Shown: in pieces, positions 1 to 8,553 of the stretch | How positions within the stretch are numbered: the stretch's first letter is position 1 | Layout: each line of letters opens with the position of its first letter | Source of the DNA: Mesorhizobium erdmanii USDA 3471 | GTDB taxonomy: Bacteria > Pseudomonadota > Alphaproteobacteria > Rhizobiales > Rhizobiaceae | DNA: 64,000 nucleotides | Direction: 5' to 3' | Assembly (NCBI RefSeq): GCF_000472705.1 | Contig: NZ_AXAE01000013.1 | Location: 186,001-250,000 of the forward strand | Notes under the pieces: model-generated | Seen by the model: the letters and a program-made list of their open reading frames with translations, nothing else | Database searches by the model: none | Told to the model about the DNA's origin: nothing | Program-made: the position numbers and the translations under genes

Positions 1-1
1 G

Positions 2-178
2 GCGCGCACCCAGAATGAATTTCGCGCCGGTCAATGCAACGCCGTCCCCGGTTCTCTGGCCGAGGCTTTTCGCTTCGAGCCGACATTTCCCTTTGCCGAC
101 ATACGCGGCTTGCTGCCGCCCGCGCCGCCCGTCCGGCCGGTGACGCCACCGACGAACATCGTCGGAGAAGCCGGCTGA
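2..178 (+). CDS. 3' end of an unidentified protein (partial)
   Basis: An open frame enters from the left edge and stops with TGA at 176-178, giving the last 58 residues of a protein. The tail is Pro-rich (PPAPPVRPVTPPTN) after a more ordinary stretch containing RAGQCNAVPGSLAEAF. I do not recognise the family. The frame is in the same direction as the transporter genes but 233 bases separate them, and a regulatory palindrome lies in that gap, so it is probably a separate transcription unit. The coding call rests on natural-looking composition and the open frame only. Confidence 0.45.
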   Translation, partial: ARTQNEFRAGQCNAVPGSLAEAFRFEPTFPFADIRGLLPPAPPVRPVTPPTNIVGEAG

Positions 179-240
179 AGGGTTGACGGAAGAACCATCC
201 GGCGATGATTTCCTAACGATTTCAAGCCTGCGTTTCGACA

Positions 241-255
241 TGTTGCGGCGCAGCA
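241..255. promoter_or_regulatory. Weak copy of the TGTTGC-N3-GCAACA-like motif
   Basis: TGTTGC-GGC-GCAGCA matches the palindromic motif found repeatedly upstream of exopolysaccharide genes further right in the window. The right half deviates at one position. The same bases also form a GTTGC/GCAAC hairpin, so this may be incidental. Confidence 0.25.
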
Positions 256-270
256 ACGAATTCGCTTGCC

Positions 271-310
271 TTGTTTAGTAAAAATTGCATCACTAAACAA
301 ATTACTAAAC
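271..310. promoter_or_regulatory. Perfect inverted-repeat operator upstream of the ketose/polyol operon
   Basis: TTGTTTAGT (271-279) and its exact reverse complement ACTAAACAA (292-300) flank a 12-base spacer. A further direct copy of ACTAAAC follows at 304-310. The site lies about 100 bases before the binding-protein gene in an AT-rich island within GC-rich DNA, as expected for a promoter/operator. TTTAGT half-sites resemble those of ROK-family sugar repressors in rhizobia; that assignment is inference and no regulator gene is present within the window. Confidence 0.6.
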
Positions 311-411
311 ATCTGCCGCGCTTCGGCGCCGCCATGTTTGGGCCTCTGAGGAGAGAGGTTGAGGGCTCTTGAAACCGTCATCCGGGCGCGTTTCGCAAAT
401 GGGAGGAAGGC

Positions 412-1743
412 ATGAAATCGAGCTTGAAAATGGCTTTGGGAATGGCCTCGGCGATGGTTGCGTCGACAGCCGTCTCGAACGCCGCGCACGCTGAAGACCT
501 GACGCTTTGCTGGGCCGCCTGGGACCCGGCCAACGCGCTGGTCGAACTGTCCAAGGATTTTACCAAGGAAACCGGCATCGGCATGAAATTCGAATTCGTG
601 CCATGGACCAACTATGCCGACCGTTTCCTCAACGAGCTGAACTCGCACGGCAAATTGTGCGACCTGATCATCGGCGACAGCCAGTGGATCGGCGGCGCGG
701 CCGAGAACGGCCACTACGTCAAGCTGAACGACTTCTTCGACAAGGAGAAGATCAGCATGGACGACTTCGTGCCGGCAACCGTCGTCGGCTATTCGGAATG
801 GCCGAAGAACACGCCGAACTACTGGGCGCTGCCGGCCATGGGCGACGTCGTCGGCTGGACCTATCGCAAGGACTGGTTCTCCAAGCCGGAACTGCAGAAG
901 GAATTCAAGGAGAAGTATGGCTGGGATCTCGGCCCGCCGAAGACCTTCGACCAGTTGAAGCAGATCGCCGAATTCTTCCAGAAGCGGCAGATCGACGGCA
1001 AGACCGTCTATGGCGCCTCGATCTACACCGAGCGTGGCTCGGAAGGCATCACCATGGGCGCCATGGACGTGCTCTACAGCTACGGCTTCCAGTACGAGAA
1101 CCCGAAGAAGCCCTACGAGATGCAGGGCTTCGTCAATTCCGACAAGTCGGTGAAGGGACTGGAATTCTACAAGGCGCTCTATGATTGCTGCACGCCGCCC
1201 GGCGCCTCCAACAGCTACATGGGCGAAGGCGTCGATGCCTTCAAATCCGGTCAGGTGGCGATGCACATGAACTTCGCCTTCACCTGGCCCGGCCTGCAGA
1301 AGGACGAAAATGTCGGCGGCGACAAGATCGGCTACTTCGTCAATCCCAAGGGGCCCGACGGCGACCAGTTCGCCCAGCTCGGCGGCCAGGGCATCTCGGT
1401 GGTTTCCTACTCCGACAAGCAGGAATCGGCGCTGAAATACATCAAGTGGTTCGCCAACAAGGACGTGCAGGCCAAGTGGTGGGCGCTCGGCGGCTATTCC
1501 TGCCTGAACGCCGTGGTCAACGATCCGAAGTTCCCGTCCAGCCAGCCCTACGCGCAGGCCTTCCTCGACTCGATGGCCATCGTCAAGGACTTCTGGGCCG
1601 AACCGAGCTACGCCCCGCTGCTGCAGGCCTCGCAGAAGCGCTTCCACGACTATGTCGTCGCCGGCCAGGGCTCCGCCAAGGATGCGCTTGACGGCCTGGT
1701 CAAGGACTGGACGCAGGTCTTCCAGGACGACGGCAAGATGTAA
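412..1743 (+). CDS. CUT1-type ABC transporter substrate-binding protein
   Basis: This 443-residue protein starts with a signal peptide (hydrophobic core around residues 8-22, cleavage expected after SNAAHA) and continues into a family 1 extracellular solute-binding fold. It should capture a sugar, polyol or small ketose in the periplasm and deliver it to the two permeases encoded downstream. The start is supported by GGGAGGAAGGC just upstream of ATG 412. The gene is separated from the permeases by a 214-base gap holding three stem-loops, a layout often used to give the binding protein higher expression. The dihydroxyacetone-kinase genes in the same operon suggest dihydroxyacetone, erythrulose or a related polyol as ligand, but the sequence does not fix it. 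Confidence 0.9.
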   Translation: MKSSLKMALGMASAMVASTAVSNAAHAEDLTLCWAAWDPANALVELSKDFTKETGIGMKFEFVPWTNYADRFLNELNSHGKLCDLIIGDSQWIGGAAENGHYVKLNDFFDKEKISMDDFVPATVVGYSEWPKNTPNYWALPAMGDVVGWTYRKDWFSKPELQKEFKEKYGWDLGPPKTFDQLKQIAEFFQKRQIDGKTVYGASIYTERGSEGITMGAMDVLYSYGFQYENPKKPYEMQGFVNSDKSVKGLEFYKALYDCCTPPGASNSYMGEGVDAFKSGQVAMHMNFAFTWPGLQKDENVGGDKIGYFVNPKGPDGDQFAQLGGQGISVVSYSDKQESALKYIKWFANKDVQAKWWALGGYSCLNAVVNDPKFPSSQPYAQAFLDSMAIVKDFWAEPSYAPLLQASQKRFHDYVVAGQGSAKDALDGLVKDWTQVFQDDGKM

Positions 1744-1770
1744 GGCTCCTCCCGAGCCCGACCCCGAGCC

Positions 1771-1803
1771 GGAGATTTCAGGTCGAGCCGACCTGAAATC
1801 TCC
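1771..1803. repeat. 14-bp perfect stem-loop after the binding-protein gene
   Basis: GGAGATTTCAGGTC (1771-1784) pairs perfectly with GACCTGAAATCTCC (1790-1803) across the loop GAGCC. It lies 28 bases after the binding-protein stop codon and lacks a following T-run, so it looks like an mRNA-stabilising or processing structure and not a classical terminator. Confidence 0.75.
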
Positions 1804-1821
1804 GCCTCTAAAATCCGAGAT

Positions 1822-1872
1822 AGAGCATGATGTCGTCCGAAAACCGCTTGACACTTCTCGGCATCATGCTCT
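1822..1872. repeat. Rhizobial palindromic intergenic repeat
   Basis: The unit begins AGAGCATGATG (1822-1832 region) and ends with the reverse complement CATCATGCTCT (1862-1872), with an internal CCGAAAACCGCTTGACACTT segment. This is the layout of the short palindromic repeats dispersed in Rhizobiales genomes. A shorter relative sits at 21601-21634. Confidence 0.65.
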
Positions 1873-1874
1873 GG

Positions 1875-1900
1875 GTCCCGTGCCACCCTTGGCACGGGAC
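1875..1900. repeat. 10-bp perfect stem-loop before the permease genes
   Basis: GTCCCGTGCC (1875-1884) pairs with GGCACGGGAC (1891-1900) around the loop ACCCTT. It is the third consecutive stem-loop in the gap between the binding-protein gene and the first permease gene. Confidence 0.7.
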
Positions 1901-1957
1901 GCAGTTCAGATAAATTCCATCACAGAGACGAGCCAAGTGACCGAAGCAGGACTGACC

Positions 1958-2905
1958 ATGCTCAATCGGACCGCGGAGAACGTTGCCCGGGCGACCCCGG
2001 AACCGTTGGCCCGCAAGGTCCGGGGCATCAGCGACAAAGGCCTCGCCTGGCTGTTCATCTCGCCGACGATCCTGTTGCTGCTGGCCATCAACATCTTCCC
2101 GCTGTTCTGGGCGATCTACCTCTCTTTCACCAATTACCGGGCCAACCGGCCGAACGAGGTGGTGAAGAACCTCGGTTTTGCCAACTACCAGCGCATCCTC
2201 GGCGACCAGGACATTTGGATCGCCATGCAGACGACGGCGCATTTCGTGTTCTGGACCATCCTTCTGCAGACGCTGATCGGCTTCACGCTGGCCTGGCTGA
2301 TCGACCGGAAGTTCCGCGGCCACGCCTTCTGGACGACGCTGATCCTGGTGCCGATGATGCTGTCGCCGGCGGTGGTCGGCAATTTCTGGCGCTTCCTCTA
2401 CGAGCCGCAAATCGGTCTGTTCTCCTATGTCATCTCGTTCGTGTCAGGCATTCCGCCGACAAGCATCCAGATGCTCTCCAACGTCTCGCTGGCGCCGTGG
2501 TCGATCATCATCGTCGATACCTGGATGTGGACGCCCTACGTGATGCTGATCTGCCTCGCCGGCCTGCGCTCGATCCCCGAATACATCTATGAGGCGGCCG
2601 AGGTCGACCGCGCCTCCAACTGGCGGCAGTTCTGGTCGATCACGCTGCCGATGGCGCTGCCCTTCATCATGCTGGCGGTGCTGTTTCGCGGCATCGAGAA
2701 CTTCAAGATGTTCGACATGGTCAACCTGCTCACCGGCGGCGGGCCAGGCTCGACCACCGAGGTCGCCTCGATCACGCTGAAGCGGCAGGCCTTCGAGAGC
2801 TGGCGCACCGGCTATTCCTCGGCCTTCGCCATCATCCTGTTCGTGGCGGTGTTCGGTCTCGCCAACATCTACGTCAAGGCGCTCAACAAGGTGAAGCAGA
2901 GATGA
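1958..2905 (+). CDS. CUT1 ABC transporter permease (MalF-like)
   Basis: A 315-residue inner-membrane protein with about six hydrophobic segments and the permease EAA loop (EAAEVDRASNWRQFWSITLP), which docks to an ATPase. It forms half of the translocation channel with the next gene. ATG 1958 is chosen because AGGA sits seven bases upstream and the protein then has the usual short N-terminus before the first membrane segment (WLFISPTILLLLAINIFPL); the frame is open further upstream but would run through the repeat-filled gap. The stop overlaps the next start as ATGA. Confidence 0.92.
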   Translation: MLNRTAENVARATPEPLARKVRGISDKGLAWLFISPTILLLLAINIFPLFWAIYLSFTNYRANRPNEVVKNLGFANYQRILGDQDIWIAMQTTAHFVFWTILLQTLIGFTLAWLIDRKFRGHAFWTTLILVPMMLSPAVVGNFWRFLYEPQIGLFSYVISFVSGIPPTSIQMLSNVSLAPWSIIIVDTWMWTPYVMLICLAGLRSIPEYIYEAAEVDRASNWRQFWSITLPMALPFIMLAVLFRGIENFKMFDMVNLLTGGGPGSTTEVASITLKRQAFESWRTGYSSAFAIILFVAVFGLANIYVKALNKVKQR

Positions 2906-3852
2906 GCCTGACCACAGCCCATTCGGTCGTCGCCCCCTCGGCAGGTTCGAAGCGCATCGCCGGAGCGATCATCATCGCCTATGCGCTGATCTCGATCGTG
3001 CCGCTGCTATGGATCTTCGCCACAAGCTTCAAGACGCCGCCGGATTCGATCGCCTATCCGCCAAAAATCGTCTTCCAGCCGAGTATCGAAGGCTATTGCA
3101 ACCTGTTCACGACGCGCACGCGACAGACGCCGGAATACATCAACTCGCTCGGACCGGCGACCGGCTTCTGCGACGAGACGGTACGCAAGCGCAACATGGT
3201 GATCGCCGGCCCGTCCAACTTCCTGCCGCGCTTCGTCAACTCGCTGATCATCGCCTTCGGCTCGACCTTCTGCGCCGTCTTTCTCGGCACGCTGTCGGCC
3301 TATGGCTTCTCGCGCTTCAAGGTGCCGCTGGCCGACGACCTGCTGTTCTTCATCCTGTCGACGCGCTTCATGCCGCCGATCGCGGTCGCGATCCCCATCT
3401 ACCTGATGTACCGCGAGCTTGGCCTGTCGGACACGGCACTCGGCATGATCCTGCTCTACACGGCGGTCAACGTGTCGCTGGCGGTGTGGCTCTTGAAAGG
3501 CTTCATCGACGAGATCCCGCGCGAGTATGAGGAAGCGGCCATGATCGACGGCTATACGCGGCTGCAGGCCTTCTGGCGTACGGTGCTGCCGCAGGCGACC
3601 ACCGGCATCGCGGCGACCGCCATCTTCTGCCTGATCTTCGCCTGGAACGAATATGCCTTCGCCGCGCTGCTGACATCGGGCACCGCGCAGACCGCGCCGC
3701 CCTTCATTCCGACCATCATCGGCGAAGGCGGCCAGGACTGGCCGGCGGTGGCGGCCGGCACGACGATCTTCCTGGTGCCGATCCTGGTTTTCACCATCCT
3801 GCTTCGCAAGCAATTGCTGCGCGGCATCACCTTCGGCGCGGTGCGCAAATGA
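2902..3852 (+). CDS. CUT1 ABC transporter permease (MalG-like)
   Basis: A 316-residue membrane protein, the second channel subunit. It has the EAA loop EYEEAAMIDGYTRLQAFWRT and several hydrophobic spans. A periplasmic insertion of about 50 residues after the first span contains two cysteines (YCNLF and GFCDE). ATG 2902 overlaps the stop of the preceding permease, and its own stop overlaps the next start, so the genes are translationally coupled. Confidence 0.92.
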   Translation: MSLTTAHSVVAPSAGSKRIAGAIIIAYALISIVPLLWIFATSFKTPPDSIAYPPKIVFQPSIEGYCNLFTTRTRQTPEYINSLGPATGFCDETVRKRNMVIAGPSNFLPRFVNSLIIAFGSTFCAVFLGTLSAYGFSRFKVPLADDLLFFILSTRFMPPIAVAIPIYLMYRELGLSDTALGMILLYTAVNVSLAVWLLKGFIDEIPREYEEAAMIDGYTRLQAFWRTVLPQATTGIAATAIFCLIFAWNEYAFAALLTSGTAQTAPPFIPTIIGEGGQDWPAVAAGTTIFLVPILVFTILLRKQLLRGITFGAVRK

Positions 3853-4055
3853 GCATGACCAAATCAGTCAAACGCAGATCGCGCTGGCCCCGTTGGGCAA
3901 GGCGCGGGCTAATGGAAAACATCGCGACGGCGCTGATCGCCATCGGCTTCCTGATGCTGTTCCAGCCCTTCGCGCTGTCGCTCTACACCTATTCCTTCAT
4001 CACCATGCTTGCCGGCACCGTGATGTTCATCATCGTCTCGAAATTCCCGGAATAA
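3849..4055 (+). CDS. Small two-span membrane protein of the ABC transporter operon
   Basis: A 68-residue protein with a strongly basic N-terminus (KRRSRWPRWARR) and two hydrophobic stretches (residues 24-43 and 46-63). It starts by ATGA overlap with the second permease and ends two bases before the ATPase gene, so it is a real operon member. Its position and size recall GlpU, the small membrane protein of the Rhizobium glycerol transporter operon, which also encodes two ATPases. Homology to GlpU is inference from context; the role is unknown. Confidence 0.75.
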   Translation: MSMTKSVKRRSRWPRWARRGLMENIATALIAIGFLMLFQPFALSLYTYSFITMLAGTVMFIIVSKFPE

Positions 4056-4057
4056 CC

Positions 4058-5170
4058 ATGGCCGAAATCCGCGTCCAACACTTGAGAAAGGCCTTCGGCG
4101 ATTTCGTCGCCGTGCAGGATTCCAACTTCGTCGTCGAGGATGGCGAATTCTTCGTCATGCTCGGGCCTTCGGGCTGCGGCAAGACGACGACGCTGCGCAT
4201 GATCGCCGGGCTCGAACTGCCGACCGGCGGCGAGATCCTGCTCGGCGGCGAGGACGTCACCATGCTGCGGGCACGCGAGCGCGACATCGCTTTCGTGTTC
4301 CAGCTGTTCGCGCTCTATCCGCACATGAACGTGCGCAAGAACATCGGCTTTCCGCTCCTGGCGCAAGGCATGCCGTCGGCCGAAATCCGCAGCCGGGTCG
4401 AAGAGACGGCGAAGCTTTTGCGCATCGACCACCTGCTCAACAAATCCGTCTCGGGCCTTGCCGGCGGCGACCGCCAGCGGGTGGCGCTCGGGCGCGCCAT
4501 CGTGCGACGGCCGAAGTGCTTCCTGATGGACGAGCCGCTCGGCACGCTCGATACCGAATTCCGCGATCTGATGGTCCATGAATTGCGCGAACTGCACAAC
4601 CGTATTCATGCGACCACTGTCTATGTCACGCATGACCAGATGGAAGCGATGTCGATGGCCGACAAGATCGCTGTCATGAACCATGGCGTCATCGAACAGT
4701 TCGGCACGCCCCGCGAGATCTACGACCGCCCGGCGACCATGTTCGTCGCCGACTTCATCGGCTCGCCGCCGATGAATTTCCTCCGCTTCGGCGGCGGGCT
4801 CGCCAAGGGCGCCAAGGAGATCGTCGTCCAGGGCGCGAAGGTCGCGGTGCCGGAGGTGCGCGAGGACATCGCACCAGCCGACATGGCGCTCGGCATCCGG
4901 CCTGAACACATCCGTTTCGACGACGCCTCGAAACTGCGCGGCGCCATCTATGGAACGGAATATCTCGGCACCACGCAGATCGTCGCGGTGGAAACGGCGG
5001 ACGGCATCATCAAGGCGCGTGTGCCGGCCGAAATCCGGCTCAATGCCGGCGACCATGTCGGCCTGGCGCTGAACAGCGCCCGGCTGTCGCTGTTCGACAA
5101 GGGATCGGGCCGCGCGGTGAGAACCGCGGTTCACGATACCGCCTCTCAGGGGAGAGCGCAGCATGGCTGA
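4058..5170 (+). CDS. ABC transporter ATP-binding protein with degenerate signature motif
   Basis: A 370-residue cytosolic ATPase with a MalK-type C-terminal regulatory domain. Walker A is GPSGCGKTT (residues 36-44), the Q-loop glutamine is Q82 and Walker B ends in DE near 158. The signature loop reads LAGGD (134-138) where LSGGQ is expected, and the D-loop reads GTLD in place of SNLD. The serine that contacts the nucleotide in the partner site is therefore Ala, which suggests a weak composite ATP site. The next gene encodes a second ATPase with a canonical signature, so the pair probably works as an asymmetric heterodimer. ATG 4058 is chosen because the ATPase fold begins at once (MAEIRVQHL). 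Confidence 0.9.
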   Translation: MAEIRVQHLRKAFGDFVAVQDSNFVVEDGEFFVMLGPSGCGKTTTLRMIAGLELPTGGEILLGGEDVTMLRARERDIAFVFQLFALYPHMNVRKNIGFPLLAQGMPSAEIRSRVEETAKLLRIDHLLNKSVSGLAGGDRQRVALGRAIVRRPKCFLMDEPLGTLDTEFRDLMVHELRELHNRIHATTVYVTHDQMEAMSMADKIAVMNHGVIEQFGTPREIYDRPATMFVADFIGSPPMNFLRFGGGLAKGAKEIVVQGAKVAVPEVREDIAPADMALGIRPEHIRFDDASKLRGAIYGTEYLGTTQIVAVETADGIIKARVPAEIRLNAGDHVGLALNSARLSLFDKGSGRAVRTAVHDTASQGRAQHG

Positions 5171-6176
5171 AGTGCACATCAAGAACGTGACCAAGAGTTT
5201 TGGCGAGCATGTCGCCGTCAACGGTCTCGACCTGCATATAGAAGACGGCGAGTTCGTCGTGCTGCTCGGGCCAACGGGAGCCGGGAAGACGACGACGCTG
5301 CGGCTGATCGCCGGTCTGGAACGGCCAGATACCGGCACGATCGAAATCGGCGGCCACAATGCGACGACACTGTCGCCGGCCGAGCGCGACACGGCTTTCG
5401 TGTTCCAGCAGTACTCGCTCTATCCGCATCTGTCGGTCTTCGACAATCTCGCTTTCCCGTTGCGCTCACCGGCACGCAAGATCCCGGAAGACCAGATCCG
5501 CCGGCGGGTCGAGGAGGTGGCGAAGATGGTGCGCATCCATCACAAGCTTGCCAACCGCTCGACCAAATTGTCGGGCGGCGAAATGCAGCGCGTCGCCATC
5601 GGCCGGGCGCTGGTGCGCAAGCCGGCGATCTATCTGATGGACGAGCCGCTGTCGTCGCTCGACGCCAAGCTGCGGGCGGATCTGCGGCTCGAACTGAAGC
5701 GCATCCAGTCCGAGGTCGGCGCCACCATGCTTTATGTCACCCACGACCAGATCGAGGCGATGACCATGGCCGACCGCATCGGCATCCTCGCCGATGGCGT
5801 GCTGGTGCAGATCGGCTCGCCGCGAACCATCTATTCCGAGCCGGCGAACCTGCATGTCGCGGCGAGGCTCGGCCAGCCGGCGATCAACCTTCTGCCGACC
5901 GGCCTGCTGCCCGATGCCGGCGCGCCGGCCGGCACCAGGACGATCGGCGCGCGCACCGAACACCTGGCGATCGAAAAGGCCATGAATGGCCAGGCCGACG
6001 GCGTCGTCGATTGGGTCGAGCATCTCGGCGACCAGAACCATCTGCACGTGACGGTGGGGCCGAAGAAGCTGGTGACGCTGACCGACCCGGACACCGATCT
6101 GTCGCAAGGCGACAGAGTGATGATCCGCTACCGCTCGCCGCTGTATTTTGGCGCCGACGGGCAAAGACTGATGTGA
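5163..6176 (+). CDS. ABC transporter ATP-binding protein (canonical)
   Basis: A 337-residue ATPase overlapping the end of the first by eight bases. Walker A is GPTGAGKTT, the signature is LSGGE and Walker B is YLMDEPLSSLDAKLR, followed by the H-loop VTHDQIEAM and a C-terminal TOBE-like regulatory region. It should pair with the preceding ATPase to power import through the two permeases. Carrying two ATPases with two permeases matches the rhizobial glycerol-type transporter, not the usual single homodimeric MalK-like ATPase. Confidence 0.9.
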   Translation: MAEVHIKNVTKSFGEHVAVNGLDLHIEDGEFVVLLGPTGAGKTTTLRLIAGLERPDTGTIEIGGHNATTLSPAERDTAFVFQQYSLYPHLSVFDNLAFPLRSPARKIPEDQIRRRVEEVAKMVRIHHKLANRSTKLSGGEMQRVAIGRALVRKPAIYLMDEPLSSLDAKLRADLRLELKRIQSEVGATMLYVTHDQIEAMTMADRIGILADGVLVQIGSPRTIYSEPANLHVAARLGQPAINLLPTGLLPDAGAPAGTRTIGARTEHLAIEKAMNGQADGVVDWVEHLGDQNHLHVTVGPKKLVTLTDPDTDLSQGDRVMIRYRSPLYFGADGQRLM

Positions 6177-6234
6177 ACCATTCCGGCGCATCGCGCCGCT
6201 TCTGATTGACGATCGCGAATACGGGACGAATTCG

Positions 6235-7878
6235 ATGAAGCACTTTTTCAACCGCAGGGAAACGATCGTCACCGAGGCATTGGACGGCCTGTTGCGGACC
6301 ATCGGCTCGGGCGAGCTTGCGCGCCTCGACGGCTATCCCGAGATCAAGGTCGTGCTGCGCGCCGATTGGGACAAGACGAAGGTCAGCGTCGTCTCCGGCG
6401 GTGGCGCCGGACACGAGCCTTCGCATGCCGGCTTTGTCGGCAAGGGCATGCTGACGGCGGCTGTCTCCGGCGAAATCTTCGCCTCGCCGAGCGTCGAAGC
6501 GGTGCTGGCGGCCATCCGCGCGGTCACCGGGCCGGCCGGCTGCCTGCTGATCGTCAAGAACTACACCGGCGACCGCCTGAATTTCGGTCTGGCGGCCGAG
6601 AAGGCGCGCGCCGAGGGCTTTCGTGTCGAGATGGTGATCGTCGCCGACGACATCGCGCTGCCCGATATTGCCCAGCCGCGCGGCGTTGCCGGCACTTTGT
6701 TGGTGCACAAGATTTCAGGCCATCTGTCGGAAGCCGGCTATGATCTGACCGATATTGCGGCAGCCGCGCGCGCGGCGGCGAAGGACATCGTCTCGCTCGG
6801 CATGTCGCTGTCGTCCTGCTCCATCCCCGGCCAGCCGCACGAGGACAGGTTCGGCGAAGATGACGGCGAGCTTGGCCTCGGCATCCATGGCGAGCCCGGG
6901 GTCGAACGCATCGCTGTGCAGAGCGCCGAGAAGCTTGTGGCGATCATGGCGGAGCGCCTGGCAGTGCGGCACGATCCGAAGGCAAGCCATGCCTTGCTGA
7001 TCAACAATCTGGGCTCCGTCACGCCGCTCGAGATGTCGCTGATTGCCAATGCGGTGCTGGCCTCGCCTCTGGCCAAAACCATCAAATTGGTGATCGGCCC
7101 GGGACCGCTGATGACGGCGCTCAACATGAACGGCTTCTCGCTGTCGCTGATCCGGCTCGATGCAGCGCGCGAGGCCGCCTTGCTGGCGCCGGTCGGCCCG
7201 CATGCCTGGATGCCGGCCAAACCGGTCGCGGCGCCAGCCATCGTGCCGATGGCGAAAGCGGCCGGACAAACCGCAGCACGCAAGGCCAGCCCGGATGCCG
7301 CTACAAGGCGCCTGATCGTGACGGTCTGCGGAAGACTGATCTCGCTCGAAGCGATCTTGAACGGGCTCGACGCCAAGGCAGGCGACGGCGATACCGGTTC
7401 GACGGTGGCGACCGGCGCGCGCAGCATCGTCGAACAGCTCGACACGTTGCCGCTGGCGAGCCCGGCGGCTACCCTTGGCGCGATCGGCGACATATTGAGC
7501 GCGTCGATGGGCGGATCCAGCGGCGTGCTGCTGTCGATCTTCTTCACTGCGGCCGCGCAGGCCGTTGACAGCGGCGCTGACGTGGCCAAGGCGCTGTTTG
7601 CTGGGCTCGAACGGATGACTTTTTATGGCGGTGCAAAGCTTGGCGACCGCACGATGGTCGATGCGCTGGAGCCAGCCCTGAAAGCGCTCGACGCCAACGG
7701 GCTGGAGGCGGCAGCGGCGGCCGCCCGGCATGGCGCCGAGGCGACGGCCGCCATGGAGAAGGCAAAGGCCGGACGGTCCGCCTATGTCGGCACCAAATTG
7801 CAAGGCGTGATCGACCCCGGCGCCCACGCGGTGGCCGAGGTGTTCGCGACCGCCGCGACACTTCTCGTCACGGCCTGA
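6235..7878 (+). CDS. ATP-dependent dihydroxyacetone kinase (DhaK-DhaL fusion)
   Basis: A 547-residue two-domain kinase. Residues 1-330 are a DhaK domain with SGGGAGHEPSHAG (H60), the Asp of GDRLNF (D113) and the substrate-binding His of GLGIHGEPG (H218), the histidine that forms a hemiaminal with the ketose in DhaK enzymes. Residues from about 350 form a DhaL ATP-binding domain with DAKAGDGDTG and MGGSSGVL. In this family the fusion uses ATP directly to phosphorylate dihydroxyacetone, or erythrulose in some members. It begins 58 bases after the transporter, so import and phosphorylation are linked. Close relatives may act on tetruloses, so the exact substrate is open. Confidence 0.9.
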   Translation: MKHFFNRRETIVTEALDGLLRTIGSGELARLDGYPEIKVVLRADWDKTKVSVVSGGGAGHEPSHAGFVGKGMLTAAVSGEIFASPSVEAVLAAIRAVTGPAGCLLIVKNYTGDRLNFGLAAEKARAEGFRVEMVIVADDIALPDIAQPRGVAGTLLVHKISGHLSEAGYDLTDIAAAARAAAKDIVSLGMSLSSCSIPGQPHEDRFGEDDGELGLGIHGEPGVERIAVQSAEKLVAIMAERLAVRHDPKASHALLINNLGSVTPLEMSLIANAVLASPLAKTIKLVIGPGPLMTALNMNGFSLSLIRLDAAREAALLAPVGPHAWMPAKPVAAPAIVPMAKAAGQTAARKASPDAATRRLIVTVCGRLISLEAILNGLDAKAGDGDTGSTVATGARSIVEQLDTLPLASPAATLGAIGDILSASMGGSSGVLLSIFFTAAAQAVDSGADVAKALFAGLERMTFYGGAKLGDRTMVDALEPALKALDANGLEAAAAAARHGAEATAAMEKAKAGRSAYVGTKLQGVIDPGAHAVAEVFATAATLLVTA

Positions 7879-7881
7879 CGC

Positions 7882-8553
7882 ATGCACCAGTTGTCGAACG
7901 ACCGTTCTTTCGCTACTGCCGGCAAGCTGGAAACCGGGGATCTTGACGACATGGCGGCGTTGAACCTTGCCGGGCTGATCGCGGCGGCCGCCGACGCGAT
8001 CGCCGCTCACGCCGAGGAATTGACGGCGCTCGACCAGGCGATCGGCGACGGCGACCACGGGCTGAACATGAAGCGCGGCTTCGAAGCCGTGCGAGCCGAG
8101 GCCGACGCGTTCGCCGCGAAGCCGCTGCCGGATGCCTTGAAGGCGATCGGCACCAAGCTGGTGATGACGGTAGGCGGCGCCTCCGGCCCGCTCTTCGGCA
8201 CATTGTTCATGGCGCTGGGCAAGGAGATTTCGGCGGACCCCGACCGTGCCGATTTGACGGCTGCCTTCGGCAGGGCGATCGAGGCGGTGGCCGCGCGTGG
8301 CAAGTCGCAGATCGGCCAAAAAACCATGCTCGATGTGCTGCAGCCGGTGCAGGAGGCCCTGGCTGGTGGAAAGACGACGGCAGAAATAGCCGACATCGCC
8401 GACGCCGCCGCCGAGGCGACCGTGCCGATGAGGGCGCTGCGCGGCCGCGCCTCGTTCCTCGGCGACCGTTCGATCGGCCATATGGATGCCGGCGCGCGCT
8501 CGACCGCGCTGCTGGTGCGCACGGTAGGACAGGCGATCGGGGAAAGCGCATGA
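7882..8553 (+). CDS. dhaL: PTS-type dihydroxyacetone kinase subunit DhaL
   Basis: A 223-residue all-alpha ADP-binding subunit with the metal-binding aspartates in DQAIGDGDHG and the glycine-rich GGASGPLFG and GQKTMLDVL motifs. In DhaKLM systems it carries a tightly bound ADP that DhaM rephosphorylates, and it then passes the phosphate to the ketose held by DhaK. The start could be ATG 7882 or ATG 7951; the shorter form (MAALNLAGL) begins exactly at the fold and matches usual family length. Its end overlaps dhaM by four bases. Confidence 0.88.
   Translation: MHQLSNDRSFATAGKLETGDLDDMAALNLAGLIAAAADAIAAHAEELTALDQAIGDGDHGLNMKRGFEAVRAEADAFAAKPLPDALKAIGTKLVMTVGGASGPLFGTLFMALGKEISADPDRADLTAAFGRAIEAVAARGKSQIGQKTMLDVLQPVQEALAGGKTTAEIADIADAAAEATVPMRALRGRASFLGDRSIGHMDAGARSTALLVRTVGQAIGESA

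Noticed and set aside
242..257. GTTGC/GCAAC hairpin as terminator of the left-edge gene
   Set aside because: Short stem, no T-run and more than 60 bases after the stop codon.
31..1854. 607-codon minus-strand frame opposite the binding-protein gene
   Set aside because: Antisense shadow of a well-supported gene; GC-rich codon bias keeps such frames open. No domain and low-complexity composition.
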